From Silurus meridionalis (Eukaryota; Chordata; Actinopteri; Siluriformes; Siluridae), in assembly GCF_014805685.1 (NCBI RefSeq), contig NC_060911.1:15433712-15497711 (forward strand): a DNA stretch of 64,000 nucleotides, in the 5' to 3' direction. The position numbers and the translations under genes were made by a program. The notes beneath the pieces are model-generated. The model was not told the DNA's origin. It searched no databases and saw only the letters and a list, made by a program, of their open reading frames with translations. Below, one piece after another: positions 1 to 11,302 of the stretch. Each line of letters starts with the position of its first letter. Within the stretch, counting starts at the first letter, position 1.

Positions 1-503
1 TGTGTTGTTGAGTGTGTGTTACTAGGTGTATATTATTGAATGTGTGTAACTGAATGTGTTACTAGGTGTGTGTTATTGAATGTGTGTAATTGAGTGTGTG
101 TTACTGGGTGTATATTATTGAATGTGTAATTGAATGTGTGTTACTAGGTGTGTGTTATTGAATGTGTGTTGTTGAGTGTGTGTTACTGGGTGTATGTTAT
201 TGAATGTGTAATTGAATGTGTTACTAGGTGTGTGTTACTAGGTGTGTGTTACTGTGTGTGTGTTGTTAGTGTGTGTTACTAGGTGTGTGTTATTGAATGT
301 GTGTTGTTGAGTGTGTGTTACTGGGTGTATGTTATTGAATGTGTGTAATTGAATGTGTGTTACTGGGTGTGTGTTATTGAATGTGTGTTGTTGAGTGTGT
401 GTTACTAGGTGTATATTATTGAATGTGTAATTGAATGTGTGTTACTGGGTGTGTGTTATTGAATGTGTGTTGTTGAGTGTGTGTTACTGGGTGTGTGTTA
501 TTT
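1..503. repeat. Degenerate tandem repeat (TG-rich minisatellite)
   Basis: The segment is built from alternating short blocks such as TGTGTGTTACTAGGTG, TATTATTGAATGTG and TGTTGTTGAGTG, recurring roughly every 24-50 bases with small changes. It starts before the window edge. No coding frame is supported across it. Confidence 0.9.
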
Positions 504-555
504 CTCCTGTGGTTAATCGCTGAGATCTCACTAATCTCACGTTTCCTCGTTCAGG

Positions 556-670
556 CGTGTGCAGTAAAGCTCAGGGTTGCGACATTAATCGCGACGAAAC
601 ATTTATCAAGGAACTCTTTTCACACTCTGAGGAACCTTCAGGAACCTTCTGGAAAGCACCACAAGGAGGT
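556..670 (+). other. Possible isolated exon of an unidentified gene
   Basis: A CT-rich stretch ending in CAG (about 544-554) is followed by an open frame whose translation contains CSKAQGCDINRDETF and then an acidic, Phe-rich segment. The composition looks more like protein than the repeats around it. No partner exon, start or stop context could be joined to it, and I do not recognise the sequence. It could be the 3' part of a gene lying left of the window, or chance. Low confidence. Confidence 0.2.
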
Positions 671-714
671 TTAGTGCTTTGTGGAGAACATTTCTCTCCA
701 CAATCATGCTCATT

Positions 715-900
715 TACATTGATGGCGTTTGGTAGATGCCCTCAACCCATTTTTCTTGATCTCATCTACACCTGGGCAGGTGAGGGACAGGGGCCTTACT
801 CAAGGGCCCATCAGTGGGAGTCTGGTGGTGCTGAGACTCACATCTGAACTCACAACCTACTGATTAGAAGCACAATGCCTTAAATAGTGTGCTACCAGTA
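715..900. repeat. SINE-like interspersed repeat
   Basis: The text around 719-740 (ATTGATGGCGTTTGGTAGATGCCC) and the later GGGCCTTACTCAAGGGCCCA resemble the conserved tail and body of fish tRNA-derived SINEs. A related tail (GGAGCATTTAGCTGACGCCC) occurs near 59,319. Ends and orientation are uncertain. Confidence 0.45.
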
Positions 901-903
901 ACA

Positions 904-904
<1 letters not shown>

Positions 905-954
<50 letters not shown>

Positions 955-1039
955 CTGTAACAAACAAATCCACTTATCGAGACAATAATAAAATTCATTC
1001 TGATGAGTAAGAAATAAAAATTATGGGGTGTGTGAGTGA

Positions 1040-1085
<46 letters not shown>
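905..1085. repeat. CA and TG microsatellites upstream of gene A
   Basis: A (CA)n run at about 905-950 and a (TG)n run at about 1041-1085 flank about 90 bases of unique sequence. The two strands carry complementary runs, so the pair could form a long stem. No gene is visible. Confidence 0.9.
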
Positions 1086-1089
<4 letters not shown>

Positions 1090-1114
1090 CCGTAATCCGT
1101 ACTACAGCACTCTG

Positions 1115-1202
1115 TGATGTCATCTTCACTATTTAAATGGTCCTGCGTGTGTGTGTTCTATCAGCGATTCAGCTTTTAACCGAGACATCAGTAGGAGTGA
1201 AG
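1115..1202 (+). promoter_or_regulatory. Promoter and noncoding exon 1 of gene A
   Basis: A TATA-like TATTTAAA lies at 1130-1137 and a CRE/ATF-like TGATGTCA at 1115-1122. A probable noncoding exon 1 ends at 1202 in front of a GTAATA donor. This promoter lacks the ATTGG box shared by the other small genes. Confidence 0.4.
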
Positions 1203-1287
1203 GTAATAAATGCATAAGTGTGTGTGTGTGTGTGTGTGTGTGTATTAACTTTATTCTATTTTGCTTTAGGGAACACATTCCAGAGTT

Positions 1288-1541
1288 ATGAAGGTCACAG
1301 TGTGGATGTTGTGCCTTGTGTGCGTGGCCTGGGCTCTCAGTGTGGGCATGGCCTGGGCTGTACATGTGGGTTGAACTGTTTATCAGAGTTGTGTAGTTGT
1401 TTTTGTGTATTTGTGTTATTTATTCTCCCTGGTATGTCTTTCAGCCTGAAGTTGATGATTATGGTGAAGCTCGCGTGCTCACATCCGACTCGGACTCTGA
1501 TGAGGTTTGGAAAAATGGTTGTACTCAGAAAACACGATGTC

Positions 1542-1623
<82 letters not shown>

Positions 1624-1835
1624 TGTAGATCAGAATTCTGTATTTTCTGAGTACAGGATCTTTGCAGTGTGACTGTAGATGATGTTGTGTGTTTGTAATG
1701 ATCAGGTGTTTCTATTCACTGATTCAGGATCAGATCCTTCATCTCCTGCAGAGTTTCCTCTCAAACCTCATATCTGCTCTTCTCCACTCCACTCCGAACC
1801 CAAGCGATGCCGCGGCGACTCCTGGTCCGAACTGA
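1288..1835 (+). CDS. Gene A: acidic micro-SCPP-like secreted protein
   Basis: The coding exons I join are 1288-1365, 1445-1504 and 1728-1835, all phase 0, giving 81 residues. The first is a hydrophobic signal peptide beginning MKVTVWMLCLVCVAWALS. The second is acidic and ends SDSDSDE, which carries S-x-E/acidic sites of the kind phosphorylated by Fam20C-type kinases. The third starts DQILHLLQ, continues as a Leu-rich amphipathic stretch and ends with a Pro/Ala tail and TGA. A noncoding exon 1 ends at 1202, exon 2 begins at 1270 after TTGCTTTAG, and AATAAA lies at 1891. The layout matches the other small genes in the window and the SCPP family in general. It lacks the E-K-R basic site. The exon 2 donor (GTTTGG) is weak, so the middle junction is the least certain. 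Function unknown; probably an extracellular matrix or mineral-tissue peptide by family. Confidence 0.6.
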
Positions 1836-1899
1836 TACTCGGAAACTCGAAACCCTGTAGTTCTCTTTTCACACTTTCCTTCATCCTGAAAATAAAACA

Positions 1900-2490
1900 G
1901 CAACTGCACCAAACAGCAATTACTTGTCAAGTTCATTCTCCAGTTTTGTGTTTGTTACAGTTTTTCTCAGTCGCTTTGGAGCCTTTCCCAGATCAGAAAT
2001 TTAATTCTCAAAACTACATGTTCAACCACCACGTCATTTAGTGAACATACTGTAATAAAACCATTTCCCGTTGATCAAATAGCAACGCTTTTGTACATTA
2101 ATTTAACTGATTGTGTCCGAGTGTCTGCTGTTTCCTACATTATATGTTGTTTATGTTCATGATGATCAAAACATCGCAGCATCAGTTCATTGTAAACGTC
2201 ATTAAATGTAAAATGGTTAAACCAGTTATCAGAATCTATGAAATTTCAATTTCTATTAAACTTTTTTTATTGTGTAAATGTGTTGAATTGATGAAATGTG
2301 AAGACGAAGCTTGATTGACAGTAATGAAGTCGAGTGAACGGCATCAGATCAAAAAATCATCAACCAGATCTCTAAAACAGGTCAAAGGTGAATCTCGTGA
2401 ACCTTCAATTGGAGAGTAAATACAGACAAAACACAGAATTATACAAATTCAGTGGATGAACAACTTGTGCATTTTAAGTCCCTGTGATCC
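1900..2490. other. Gene A 3' flank, an older duplicated segment
   Basis: This flank (CAGTTTTTCTCAGTCGC and following) can be aligned by eye with about 3,425-3,730 and 14,590-15,000. Shared blocks are the 'GTTTCCTACAT...TTGTTTATGT' and 'GAGTGAACGG...CAGATCAAA' parts. No gene is visible. It marks an older duplication than the unit 1/unit 2 event. Confidence 0.6.
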
Positions 2491-2864
2491 AAACTATAGT
2501 TTATATCAAGAAATCCTGAAACTGTGCATCATACTGACAACATGAATAAACATATTGATGATTTTTTTTGCAATCAATGAAAAAGAGACTTTTTATTCTG
2601 ATGGGAATGAGATGTTTATTGACACAAACACTTACTTTTGAGAGATGAAGTAAAGGTTTTGAGAAAAGTTCAAGAAATCCAGTGTTGTGCTGTTTGTACA
2701 CATTGTTTTAAGAAATGCACTGATTTGCAAATATTAAGGATGATTTGAAAAAAAACTGTAACCCAGTTTGAAGCGTACGCACTTCTGTCATCACACAACC
2801 ATCAAAAGAAAAACATGAACACAAACATTTATGTCCTAATAAATCAATCTAATGTTCACTTACA

Positions 2865-3425
2865 ACCAGGTGAACACCAGCGGCGTGCGAGATTCCAGTA
2901 CAAAACTGAAATTTAAATGAAAACGTATAATCATGTGAAATAATGAACCACTGCTGTAAAAGGGAACAAACAAACACGTGATCCTGTATAGTTTGGAAGA
3001 TTCGGCGCTGGGACTCGCCCCGGGGGAACCCATGAGCAACTCAGATATAGTCAAATTCCAGTGTATTCCAATGTAAAGTTTTATTAAATCCCAAAAAACT
3101 CAGGGTAAAACACAAAAATGTAAGAAACAAAAAGTTAATGAAGCAGTCACAAAACAAGCGCTGGAAAAATCTTCACAAAAACCTTTACAAATAATTGTAA
3201 CTAGATAAAGAATACGCCAAGGTTGGTCTTCTGTGACTCGGGACAAGGCTGAGGAGACCAACATACACAGGACTGACTAAACAACATGAACAACCAAACG
3301 AAGAAACAGGGACACAGGGATTAAATACACCTGGGGGATTAGAGACAGGTGGCAAAAACTCATTAAACAGAAGAGAATATGAGGGGAATTATAGCGACAT
3401 CTGGTGGACAAAAAGATCACACCCA
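2865..3425. repeat. Interspersed repeat, copy 1
   Basis: This block runs from CAACCAGGTGAACACCAGC to GCGACATCTGGTGG, and its copy lies at 13,867-14,425. On the minus strand it reads like the leader or LTR region of a fish retroelement. I cannot name the family. Open frames over it are not supported as genes. Confidence 0.45.
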
Positions 3426-3794
3426 TTTAATTGTGTAATTGTTTCCTACATGATTCATTGTTTATGTCGGTGTTGATCCAAACATATTATTCTGTTTTTC
3501 ACCTGAATAGTTTTAACCCCCAAAACATCACGGCATCGGTTCATTTCATTAAGTCATTTAATGAAAAATGGTTAAACGAGATCTAATAATCTGTCAAGAT
3601 CATCGTCTTCACATTTTTGTCTTGAATTGATGAATTGTGCAGACGGATCTTGAATGTCAGATCAAACAATAATCCACAAGTTCACTAAAACAGGTTGAAG
3701 GTGAAGATCACATTGTGAGACACTGAGTCAGGAACATTGACATCAACACAGACCACAGTGTGGATGCTGAGGTTTTTAATGAGAGAAAAAAATA

Positions 3795-4178
<384 letters not shown>

Positions 4179-4220
4179 AGAACCTGTGGAGTCGTGTCTG
4201 GTGTGATCTTCTCTTTCCTT

Positions 4221-4496
4221 CTATCCTGCAGGATTTTCAGCCCAAGTCTAGATGAATAAATAAATGAATGGATGAATAAACAGCGATACACACAGAAAGG
4301 TGAGTACGGTATGTAACTATGTGAATGATTGTGTTGGAGTTGAACACGTGGAGGAAACAGGAAGTGAATGAATGGAATGTTTATTATTTATTGGAAAAAT
4401 AATGACTTTACCTTCTGCATCACTCCGAACTCCAGCGAGCTTTTTCTGATGGGAGGAAAAACTTTATTCTTTAATCCCTCAGACAAAAATAATGCA

Positions 4497-4551
<55 letters not shown>

Positions 4552-4703
4552 GGTGTGGTTACTGCAGCAGTGGGGTGAAGACCATCTTCACGTGCGGCTG
4601 AATAGACGGGAGAAGTTTTATTATTAATATGTGTGTTATCATTCGTAATAAAGAAAAAGTAAGAATCAATAATGTCTCTAAATTATTTAATTGAAAATAC
4701 AAT

Positions 4704-4754
<51 letters not shown>

Positions 4755-5214
4755 AATAAAGCCAAAATAAATAACAGAAATGAGTGTAAATACCATTAAG
4801 GCCCGAAAGTCGTTCCTGTTTGTCTGCAAAAGAATAAATCACTCAAAAATCGTCTCAGTATAAACAGTTTTTCTCAGTTTTTTTGCTTGAAAAATCACAC
4901 TTTTATAATTGCAGTAATAATAAGTAAATAATAAACAAATATTTGTGACTTTACGTTTCTTTATAAAGAAATAAAAAAAAAAAAAACATACTCTTGATAA
5001 GACAAACATGTTTTCCCCCTGCGGACAAAATGAAAAAAGATGTAAAACTCGGAGGAATAGAATTAATGTAGAGTTAAGAGTTGATTTTTGTTTCTTTAGT
5101 GGGAGTTTACACACCTCTCTCAGTGGCAGAGTGAAATTCAAATCCTGAAAAAATATATATATTTTATAATGATAACATGTTTTGCAACTCATTTTACTAT
5201 AATTTAAATTTAAT

Positions 5215-5269
<55 letters not shown>

Positions 5270-5276
5270 CATCATC

Positions 5277-5320
<44 letters not shown>

Positions 5321-7179
5321 AGATTCAATATTTGTATTTGTCACAAACACACTAATATACATAATTACAACTTTTAAATGTAAATATTTTTCATATACAA
5401 TATAATATAATTGTATATAATGATAATAATTTATAAAATATAAAAAATCACAAGATAATAATCACCTGCAGTGTGATATTGTCCGTCTGTGTGTAAAGGG
5501 ATATTAGAGTCATTATTCCAGACACAATCGTTATAATTTCATCACATTATAACAGTCATTTTTATATTTACACCATAAATTATTACGATCGTAAAAATCA
5601 TTTGATTACAAAATAAATCAGACCTTGAACAGAGGGATGAACTGAAAGTTGGGCTGAAACACAATTCACATAAAACCTCATTAAGAATCGAGAAAATCAC
5701 CAAAAATAAATAAATTAATAAATTAACTTCTGAATTCATTCTCAGAAAATATTAAGGAAATAAAGTGAAAATGAAGAGACCACTGGACCACAAGACCAAC
5801 ATGAGGCATTTGGTAAGACTTACACTGAATGGTTTTTCTCCATGATGTGGTGGTCCTCTATGTGATCCTCCATGTGATCCTCTGTGTGATCCTCCTCTTA
5901 GTTCTGCGAATTCTACAGGCATCCCAATTCCAAAATCCTGTCCAAAATATTGGCATCAAACAATTATATAGTAAAATAAATGCATTTTAGGAGGATCAGG
6001 AGAATACTTGTGTTTGATAACATTTTTTCTCAGTCCAAATATTTACATCTTTCATTTGGATTTAAACCCAAAGTAGAAGTTCCACTCATGCATGAATCAG
6101 TGCAAGAAAATATCATTTTTGACTAATAATCTAGCAGAACTCCCTCAGATTGAATCCTCTTACATTTCTTGGCCCGTCTCCAGATGGACTCCAGGATTGG
6201 TCACCATCTGATGCTCTCATCTGTCCAGGCTGTAAAAGTGGTACATAACATTCTCAGCAAATTAGCATTAGAGGAAATCATCTAAATAGATATGAATCAG
6301 TTTGCTCATGTATGTGAACCCACCACAACTGGAGGCCGATCGCCTCTTCCACCAAATCGTTTAGTAGTTTCATTCTTTGCCTTGTGATGTTTCCCCAATG
6401 ACTCAGAACTGTCATTCTTTGGCGTACGATGTCCTCCTTTAGTCCCAGGGCGTTGTTTCATTGCAGAAGGACTTTGCATTGGTCCAGCTTCTCCTCCCAT
6501 TGTTCCAACTCCTCCTGTAAATCCAGGATTTCCTCCTCCCATAGGCCCAGGACCTCTTTCCATTGGCCCGAAAGCGCCTCCTCTTGGGCCAGGATGCCTT
6601 CCCATTGGCCCTGATCCTCTGCCCATTGGCCCAGATCCTCCTCTCATTGGCCCAGCTCCTCCTCCCATTGGCCCAGATCCTCCTCCCATTGGCCCAGCTC
6701 CTCCTCCCATTGGCCCAGATCCTCCTCCCATTGGCCCAGATCCTCCTCTCATTGGCCCAGATCCACCTCCCATTGGCCCAGATCCTCCTCCCATTGGCCC
6801 AGATCCTCCTCCCATTGGCCCAGATCCTCCTCTCATTGGCCCAGATCCTCCTCCCATTGGCCCAGATCCTCCTCCTACAGGACCAGGACCTTGCTGCCAG
6901 CCATTTTCTGGCTGTAGATAAAAATAAGCCTTTTAAATCAGGTACATTCATTTTCCTATTTGTATTTGAATAATTATAATTATTTCACTGCAACACCCAC
7001 AAGTTGCCCACATAAACCCATTTCAGATTCATAAAAAAATATTTACTCTAATAATAGTCCAGAAGCAGCCAGAACCCAATAATTATAATTTCTTTGCTTT
7101 AATAAAATAAATCAAAGGTTTTACCCACATGAGCAACAGTTCCAACAACCAGCAACACCACCAGAAACACCACGTCCAT
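4221..7179 (-). CDS. Gene B1: Gly/Met/Pro-rich secreted RGD protein, SCPP-like
   Basis: I assemble minus-strand coding exons 7129-7179, 6324-6911, 6164-6229, 5824-5937, 5624-5653, 5466-5486, 5115-5144, 4992-5018, 4794-4823, 4563-4597, 4412-4445 and 4221-4247, about 350 residues. The signal peptide exon starts MDVVFLVVLLVVGTVAH. The 196-codon exon holds about 13 copies of a seven-residue G-G-G-S-G-P-M repeat and ends near GRGDRPP, an RGD integrin-type motif. Later exons are tiny (7-38 codons), for example PNFQFIPLFK, TDNITLQ (an N-glycosylation site) and DLNFTLPLRE, a pattern typical of SCPP genes. Compared with B2 it lacks one 24-nt exon. It also carries -1 and -2 changes in neighbouring exons that restore frame. 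The 3' end (TWAENPAG then stop) is the least certain part. Probably an extracellular matrix protein; not matched to a named gene. Confidence 0.6.
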
Positions 7180-7374
7180 TTCTGCTGGGAACAAAAACAG
7201 TATCACACGTTAAAGCCACAGTATTGAAGGTGAAAATGAGTTTAACATCATTTCCAATTCATTCAACACAAAGAGTTCAGCACTTTAATCCAGAGTCGTC
7301 CTGGAAAATCATATCGATTTTCACTTCTAGATTGCTGGATTTGATAATGATACAAAAGTCTGGACGTGATTTAC

Positions 7375-7432
7375 CTCCTTCTTCTTCTTCCTCCTTCTGC
7401 TCTACTCTCCGACTTCTGATGCTCTATTTATA
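7375..7432 (-). promoter_or_regulatory. TATA box and noncoding exon 1 of gene B1
   Basis: On the minus strand TATAAATA lies at 7425-7432. A purine-rich noncoding exon ends at 7375 in front of GTAAATCACG. Exon 2 begins at 7184 after a TTCCCAG acceptor, five bases before the ATG. Confidence 0.65.
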
Positions 7433-7546
7433 CTGTACACTGAGAGTTGAGAAACCAACACAGTTGCTCAAGAAAAGCAATCGTGAGCGAACACAGATGC
7501 AAGAACATAGAAACCAAACCTGCCCGTACTGGATACACCAACGTGC

Positions 7547-7872
7547 CAAAAGTATTGGGACACACCCGACTTTTCCAGTGAATGTCTTTGGATGTTCCAG
7601 CACCATTAAGATATTATTTGGAGTGAAAGATCTCATGCTATAGAGCCCCAACCCTGAAAGAAAAATATGAACGCTGACTGCACCCCAGGCCTCCTCACTT
7701 CCTCTCCTCTATCTAACACCCTTGTGGCTGATTGAATCTCCACAATGAACATCTTCCCAGAGGCGTGGAGGTTATTATAAGAGAAAATGGCGACTCAATA
7801 TGTAATGAGATGTTCACATGATATAGACATACAGAACCGATCTTATGGTCGGGTGTCCACAAACTTTTGCCT
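7547..7872. mobile_element. Tc1-type transposon remnant
   Basis: The block starts with AAAAGTATTGGGACAC and ends with GTGTCCACAAACTTTTGCC, imperfect inverted ends typical of degenerate Tc1-like elements of fish. The interior retains lines such as TCTTCCCAGAGGCGTGGAGG. No transposase frame survives. It has a copy at about 18,807-19,123. Confidence 0.6.
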
Positions 7873-8372
7873 CTTCTGTATTTCAGTGTGAAGTTTAGAT
7901 CATTTCGAGTTTATTATCCTGAACACTAAAAACGAATAACTGAAGACATGTTGATGAAAATGGAATTGTGATCATCTGAAGGTTGCCATGTTGCAGTGTT
8001 TAATTGTTGTATTTATAAAAACATACAAAACAGCAAACATACGAGCAAAATAAAAAACAAAAGCTCAGACATCACAAAGACTTTTGAAAATCTTTTGCAA
8101 TTTCTTTAATTGATCGGTGTTGACGCTGGAACACGCCGCAGACTAAAGCAACACCTAAAGCTTCTTGTTTTGCTTCATGCCTCAGAGGTTTTATCTCTCT
8201 TTTAGCAATCTGCACGTGTGGAAACATCTCGCTGAAGCCATGGAGAAGGAATCTGGAGGAACCTGATCTAACCGGATCGTTCCTGATTGCGTAAATAAGA
8301 TGCCCGAATACATATTTAGTAATTGTACTTTAATAATAAACATTTGCCTCATATTTTTTTATTTGTCTACAT
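7873..8372. other. Intergenic, no gene seen
   Basis: Mostly AT-rich sequence shared with unit 2 (about 19,124-19,630). It contains AATAAA strings but no exon I can support. Confidence 0.5.
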
Positions 8373-8386
8373 CCTGTTTTTCAGCC

Positions 8387-8434
8387 TCAAACTGATGGTG
8401 ATCATCAGACTTGCTCTGCTCCATTACAATGAGG
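8387..8434 (+). pseudogene. Relic of a gene-A-like acidic exon, copy 1
   Basis: After TGTTTTTCAG comes CCTCAAACTGATGGTGATCA, ending in ATGAG in front of GTTTGC. Gene A exon 3 has the same frame of features: a TCTTTCAG acceptor, a start CCTGAAGTTGATGATTATGG, and an end GATGAG in front of GTTTGG. The relic is about 12 nt shorter and hits a TGA in the phase-0 frame. No signal exon or terminal exon is left; a Tc1 remnant follows. Same relic at about 19,636-19,684 in unit 2. Confidence 0.45.
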
Positions 8435-8489
8435 TTTGCAAAGAAACCTAATCGACTTCAAAGCAACAAAGCAAAAAATGCGATTTAGG

Positions 8490-9215
8490 ATTAGATGTTT
8501 GTGGACACCTGACTATAAGATTGCTTCTTTTTGAACATCCCATTCCACAGAGTCTCCATTTCCTCTTATAATAAGCTCCACTCTTCTGGGGAGATGTTCC
8601 ACTAGATTTTGTAGAGATTTTTAGAGATTTGTTGAGCCACAAGGGTCAGGTACTGATGTAGGAGAGGTGTCGCGATGGGAAGATCGGATCATTTTAGTGA
8701 CTTGGTTCTTTGAAATCAAAATGAATAAATATTGTTTTATTAATCATTCAGTCCATTTGATCTGAAATAAAATAAAATGATTTACCTACATACGTACACA
8801 CCAGCGTCAACTATCGTCCAATCGTTCAATCATTTCAGTCCAATTATTTATATATGTATATTCTGTATAACTGCATAGCATCGATAGGAGTCACGTGATA
8901 AAAGAATGAACGACTCGGAGTCACGTTAAAGAGTCGTTCAAAATAAACGAATCATTAATAAACGACTCCTCGCTAGGGAGGAGACCTGGGGTGCAGTTCG
9001 CGTTCACATTCATCATATTCATCCAAAGGTGTTCAGTAAAGTTGGAGCTCTATAGAAGGAGATCTTTCACAAGCTTCCAACCAAAGATTTGGGTCACCTA
9101 CTTCAAGTGAAGGAAAGATTTCATGCTAGCTCTTCCAAAGACATCCTGTCCTAGTGTGTGGGAAGAACCACATATGGCTGGAGAAATCGTCTGTCCCAAT
9201 ACTTTTAGAACATAT
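8490..9215. mobile_element. Tc1-type transposon remnant, unit 1
   Basis: It begins GTTTGTGGACACCTGAC and ends CCCAATACTTTTAGAAC. Internal phrases (TTCTGGGGAGATGTTCCAC, GAACCACATATGGCTGG) are typical of a widespread fish Tc1-like element. The coding sequence is decayed. Unit 2's copy is split by the Gypsy array, and this copy gives the empty site. Confidence 0.6.
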
Positions 9216-11130
9216 AATGAAGTTCTAATATAAACACTAAGACGGATGAGTAAATTGGGTTCATGTTAAAAAGTAATTCAAAATATAGAATAATGTAAAA
9301 TGTGGGATATTGGTAGCAGGTCTATGCCTCAGCCACTAGGTGGTGCAGGTGTTATGTTTATGAGATATGGAACCCAGGCAGATAAATTGCAGTCAATAGG
9401 AAAAGTCATCACAAGGTCAAATGTTTGTTATATTCTATAATTTCATTGATGTTGTACTGCGGTACAAGGATTGTAATAATAACCACCAGCATCTCAGTGA
9501 TCAGTGTCCAGTCCTGCTATGTTCTGAACAGTTTACTATTTATTCAAATGAAACGCTGATGTTTCTCGACAGTGGATCTCGTCCCCAATAATTCTGACCT
9601 CATTACACTTCAATGCTGTGAGGTAGCTTCAAAGCATTTTAAAGCATGCCAACAGATTGCAGCACAAGACTACACTCACAGTCACAGGGAGCACCGATCT
9701 TCATAAGTCTGTGCACCAATAGACATCGTCCTGGAGCTGTGCAGCTGGTGCAGTTCTGACCAAGTAAAACAACACGATCTCACAAGACGTTCCAGAAAAC
9801 CGCTGTATTGCTGTGCAAGGGGACTGTTTTAAAGCTGACAGTGTGGAAACGTAGATAAATAAAGTACTTTCTCGTAAACAGAGCGATACCTCGTATATAT
9901 TACTCAGATTCTGACCCTGATTTAGTTTACATCATTATTATATATTTACGGGTGATGTATCATGTGGAATTCAACGTAGGTTGATCTTAGGCTCATTACT
10001 GAAGACACTGAGACTTTTAAGGTTTTCCAGAGATGTCCCTTTTGTTTCTATGCAACAAACACAGTAATGAAACACTCTGAAGATCTCCTTTTACCGAACA
10101 AATCTTTGAATGTTCAGATAGAGAGTTACACACTTTTCAGAGTATCCAATCTCAGACTGTGTTCTGTATTGAGTTGGACTTGTCTCAGTTTTGCACGTTG
10201 GTTTTGATTAGCATGGTCTTGCTCTCGATTAAACGATTGTCAGGATGTTTGTGTTGTCTTTTCTTTTTTCTTTTCTTTTCATTAACAGGTTCGATAGCTT
10301 TGTTTCTTGATCTTGATCTTGACTCAGTCTTGACAATCCTACATCAAGAAAAACAAAACTGTCTAAATAGAAATAATAAATAAAAGCATGATTTAAGAAG
10401 ATACAGACTAGAAACAAGTCAAAAGATCGTCCAGTGCAGCGAGATAATTACACTTGCTATGATTTTTTGAAATAAGAAAACTAATATCGATTCTTTAGAA
10501 AAGAACAAAACGTCTTTAAATAAACATTAAAGCGCTCGTTTCAAGCAGCCAAATGAATCTGATCAACTTAAAACTTGCTTGTTCATTTTTTATTTATTGA
10601 TTTTAAATTTGCTTTTTGTAATTTGTGTGAAAAGATCTGAAAACCAGAACAAGAGAATTCCTCTTAGTGCTCAGTCCTAAGTGTGATCAAGGCCTCAACT
10701 GATGGAAATAAAAATAACAAAAATCCTAATAATCGTACACAATTTGCTTTTGAATAGTTTTTATTTCTAAAATAAGATCAATAAGATTTTTATCTCTAGA
10801 AATAAGGATGTAAGTCCTGACTAAATGAGGAGTTTTTGCAGTGTACAAGGCCGTGATAACCGAAGCCCAGCGGTGGGTTTTGGAGTCGAGAAGCCCATGA
10901 TGGAGACTGGGTCGTTCCTCATGAGTGCTCTACAACCTCTTTGCCAATACACCAGATAACCTCTGCATCCATCTGCTTCCTGTCTGATGCGATTTCAAAA
11001 CGTTTCACAACGACTTGTGTTGCTCAGGTGCATCTCAAACTCAGCACTGCAAACATTTGCTTTACACTGTTGCCAAATTCGGAGCGATGCTCAGGTGATT
11101 GCGTGCCAAGCGAATAGTTTGTATTTCCCC
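9216..11130. other. Intergenic sequence of unit 1
   Basis: AT-rich sequence colinear with about 35,346-38,040. I see no gene. It serves as the empty site for the SINE at 35,622 and for the element at 36,771 in unit 2. Confidence 0.6.
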
Positions 11131-11138
11131 CGGCGCTG

Positions 11139-11232
11139 ATTGGCCACTCCTGAGGAAAAACGCTCTTTATAAATCGGGTCTTCGAGCTGCCTGACATCGA
11201 GATCCTTCCTTCTTTTCGAGCTGCCTTGAAAG
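11139..11232 (+). promoter_or_regulatory. Promoter and exon 1 of C1 (ATTGG + TATA)
   Basis: ATTGG at 11139-11143 lies 29 bp before TATAAAT at 11168-11174. The noncoding exon ends at 11232 before GTAAGA. The promoter is essentially that of intact gene C2, so it is still plausible as an active promoter. Confidence 0.7.
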
Positions 11233-11302
11233 GTAAGATGATTATTTAACTGCATTTTCTGCTGGTAAACTAACTGTGCTAACTTCTGTTTTGCGACTGT
11301 AG

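Noticed and set aside
4839..5321. Poly-Asn, poly-Tyr, poly-Ile and poly-Leu frames (also near 4,368, 15,578 and 15,681)
   Set aside because: Products of TAA/TTA microsatellites in B1 and B2 introns.
6605..6880. CRISPR-like array of 21-bp repeats
   Set aside because: Repeats are contiguous and coding in a eukaryotic gene, without unique spacers.
6429..6973. Open frames with PLAQILLPLAQIL and RRIWANGRRIWAN repeats over the B1 repeat exon (also 17,687-18,272)
   Set aside because: They are the antisense and alternate-frame readings of the 21-bp G-G-G-S-G-P-M array. Only the sense frame has matching splice sites and continues through the other exons.
7224..7643. 139-residue plus-strand frame over the B1 promoter (repeat at 18,484)
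   Set aside because: It runs antisense through the TATA box and exon 1 of B1 and into a Tc1 remnant. It is merely open in both copies because they are recent duplicates.
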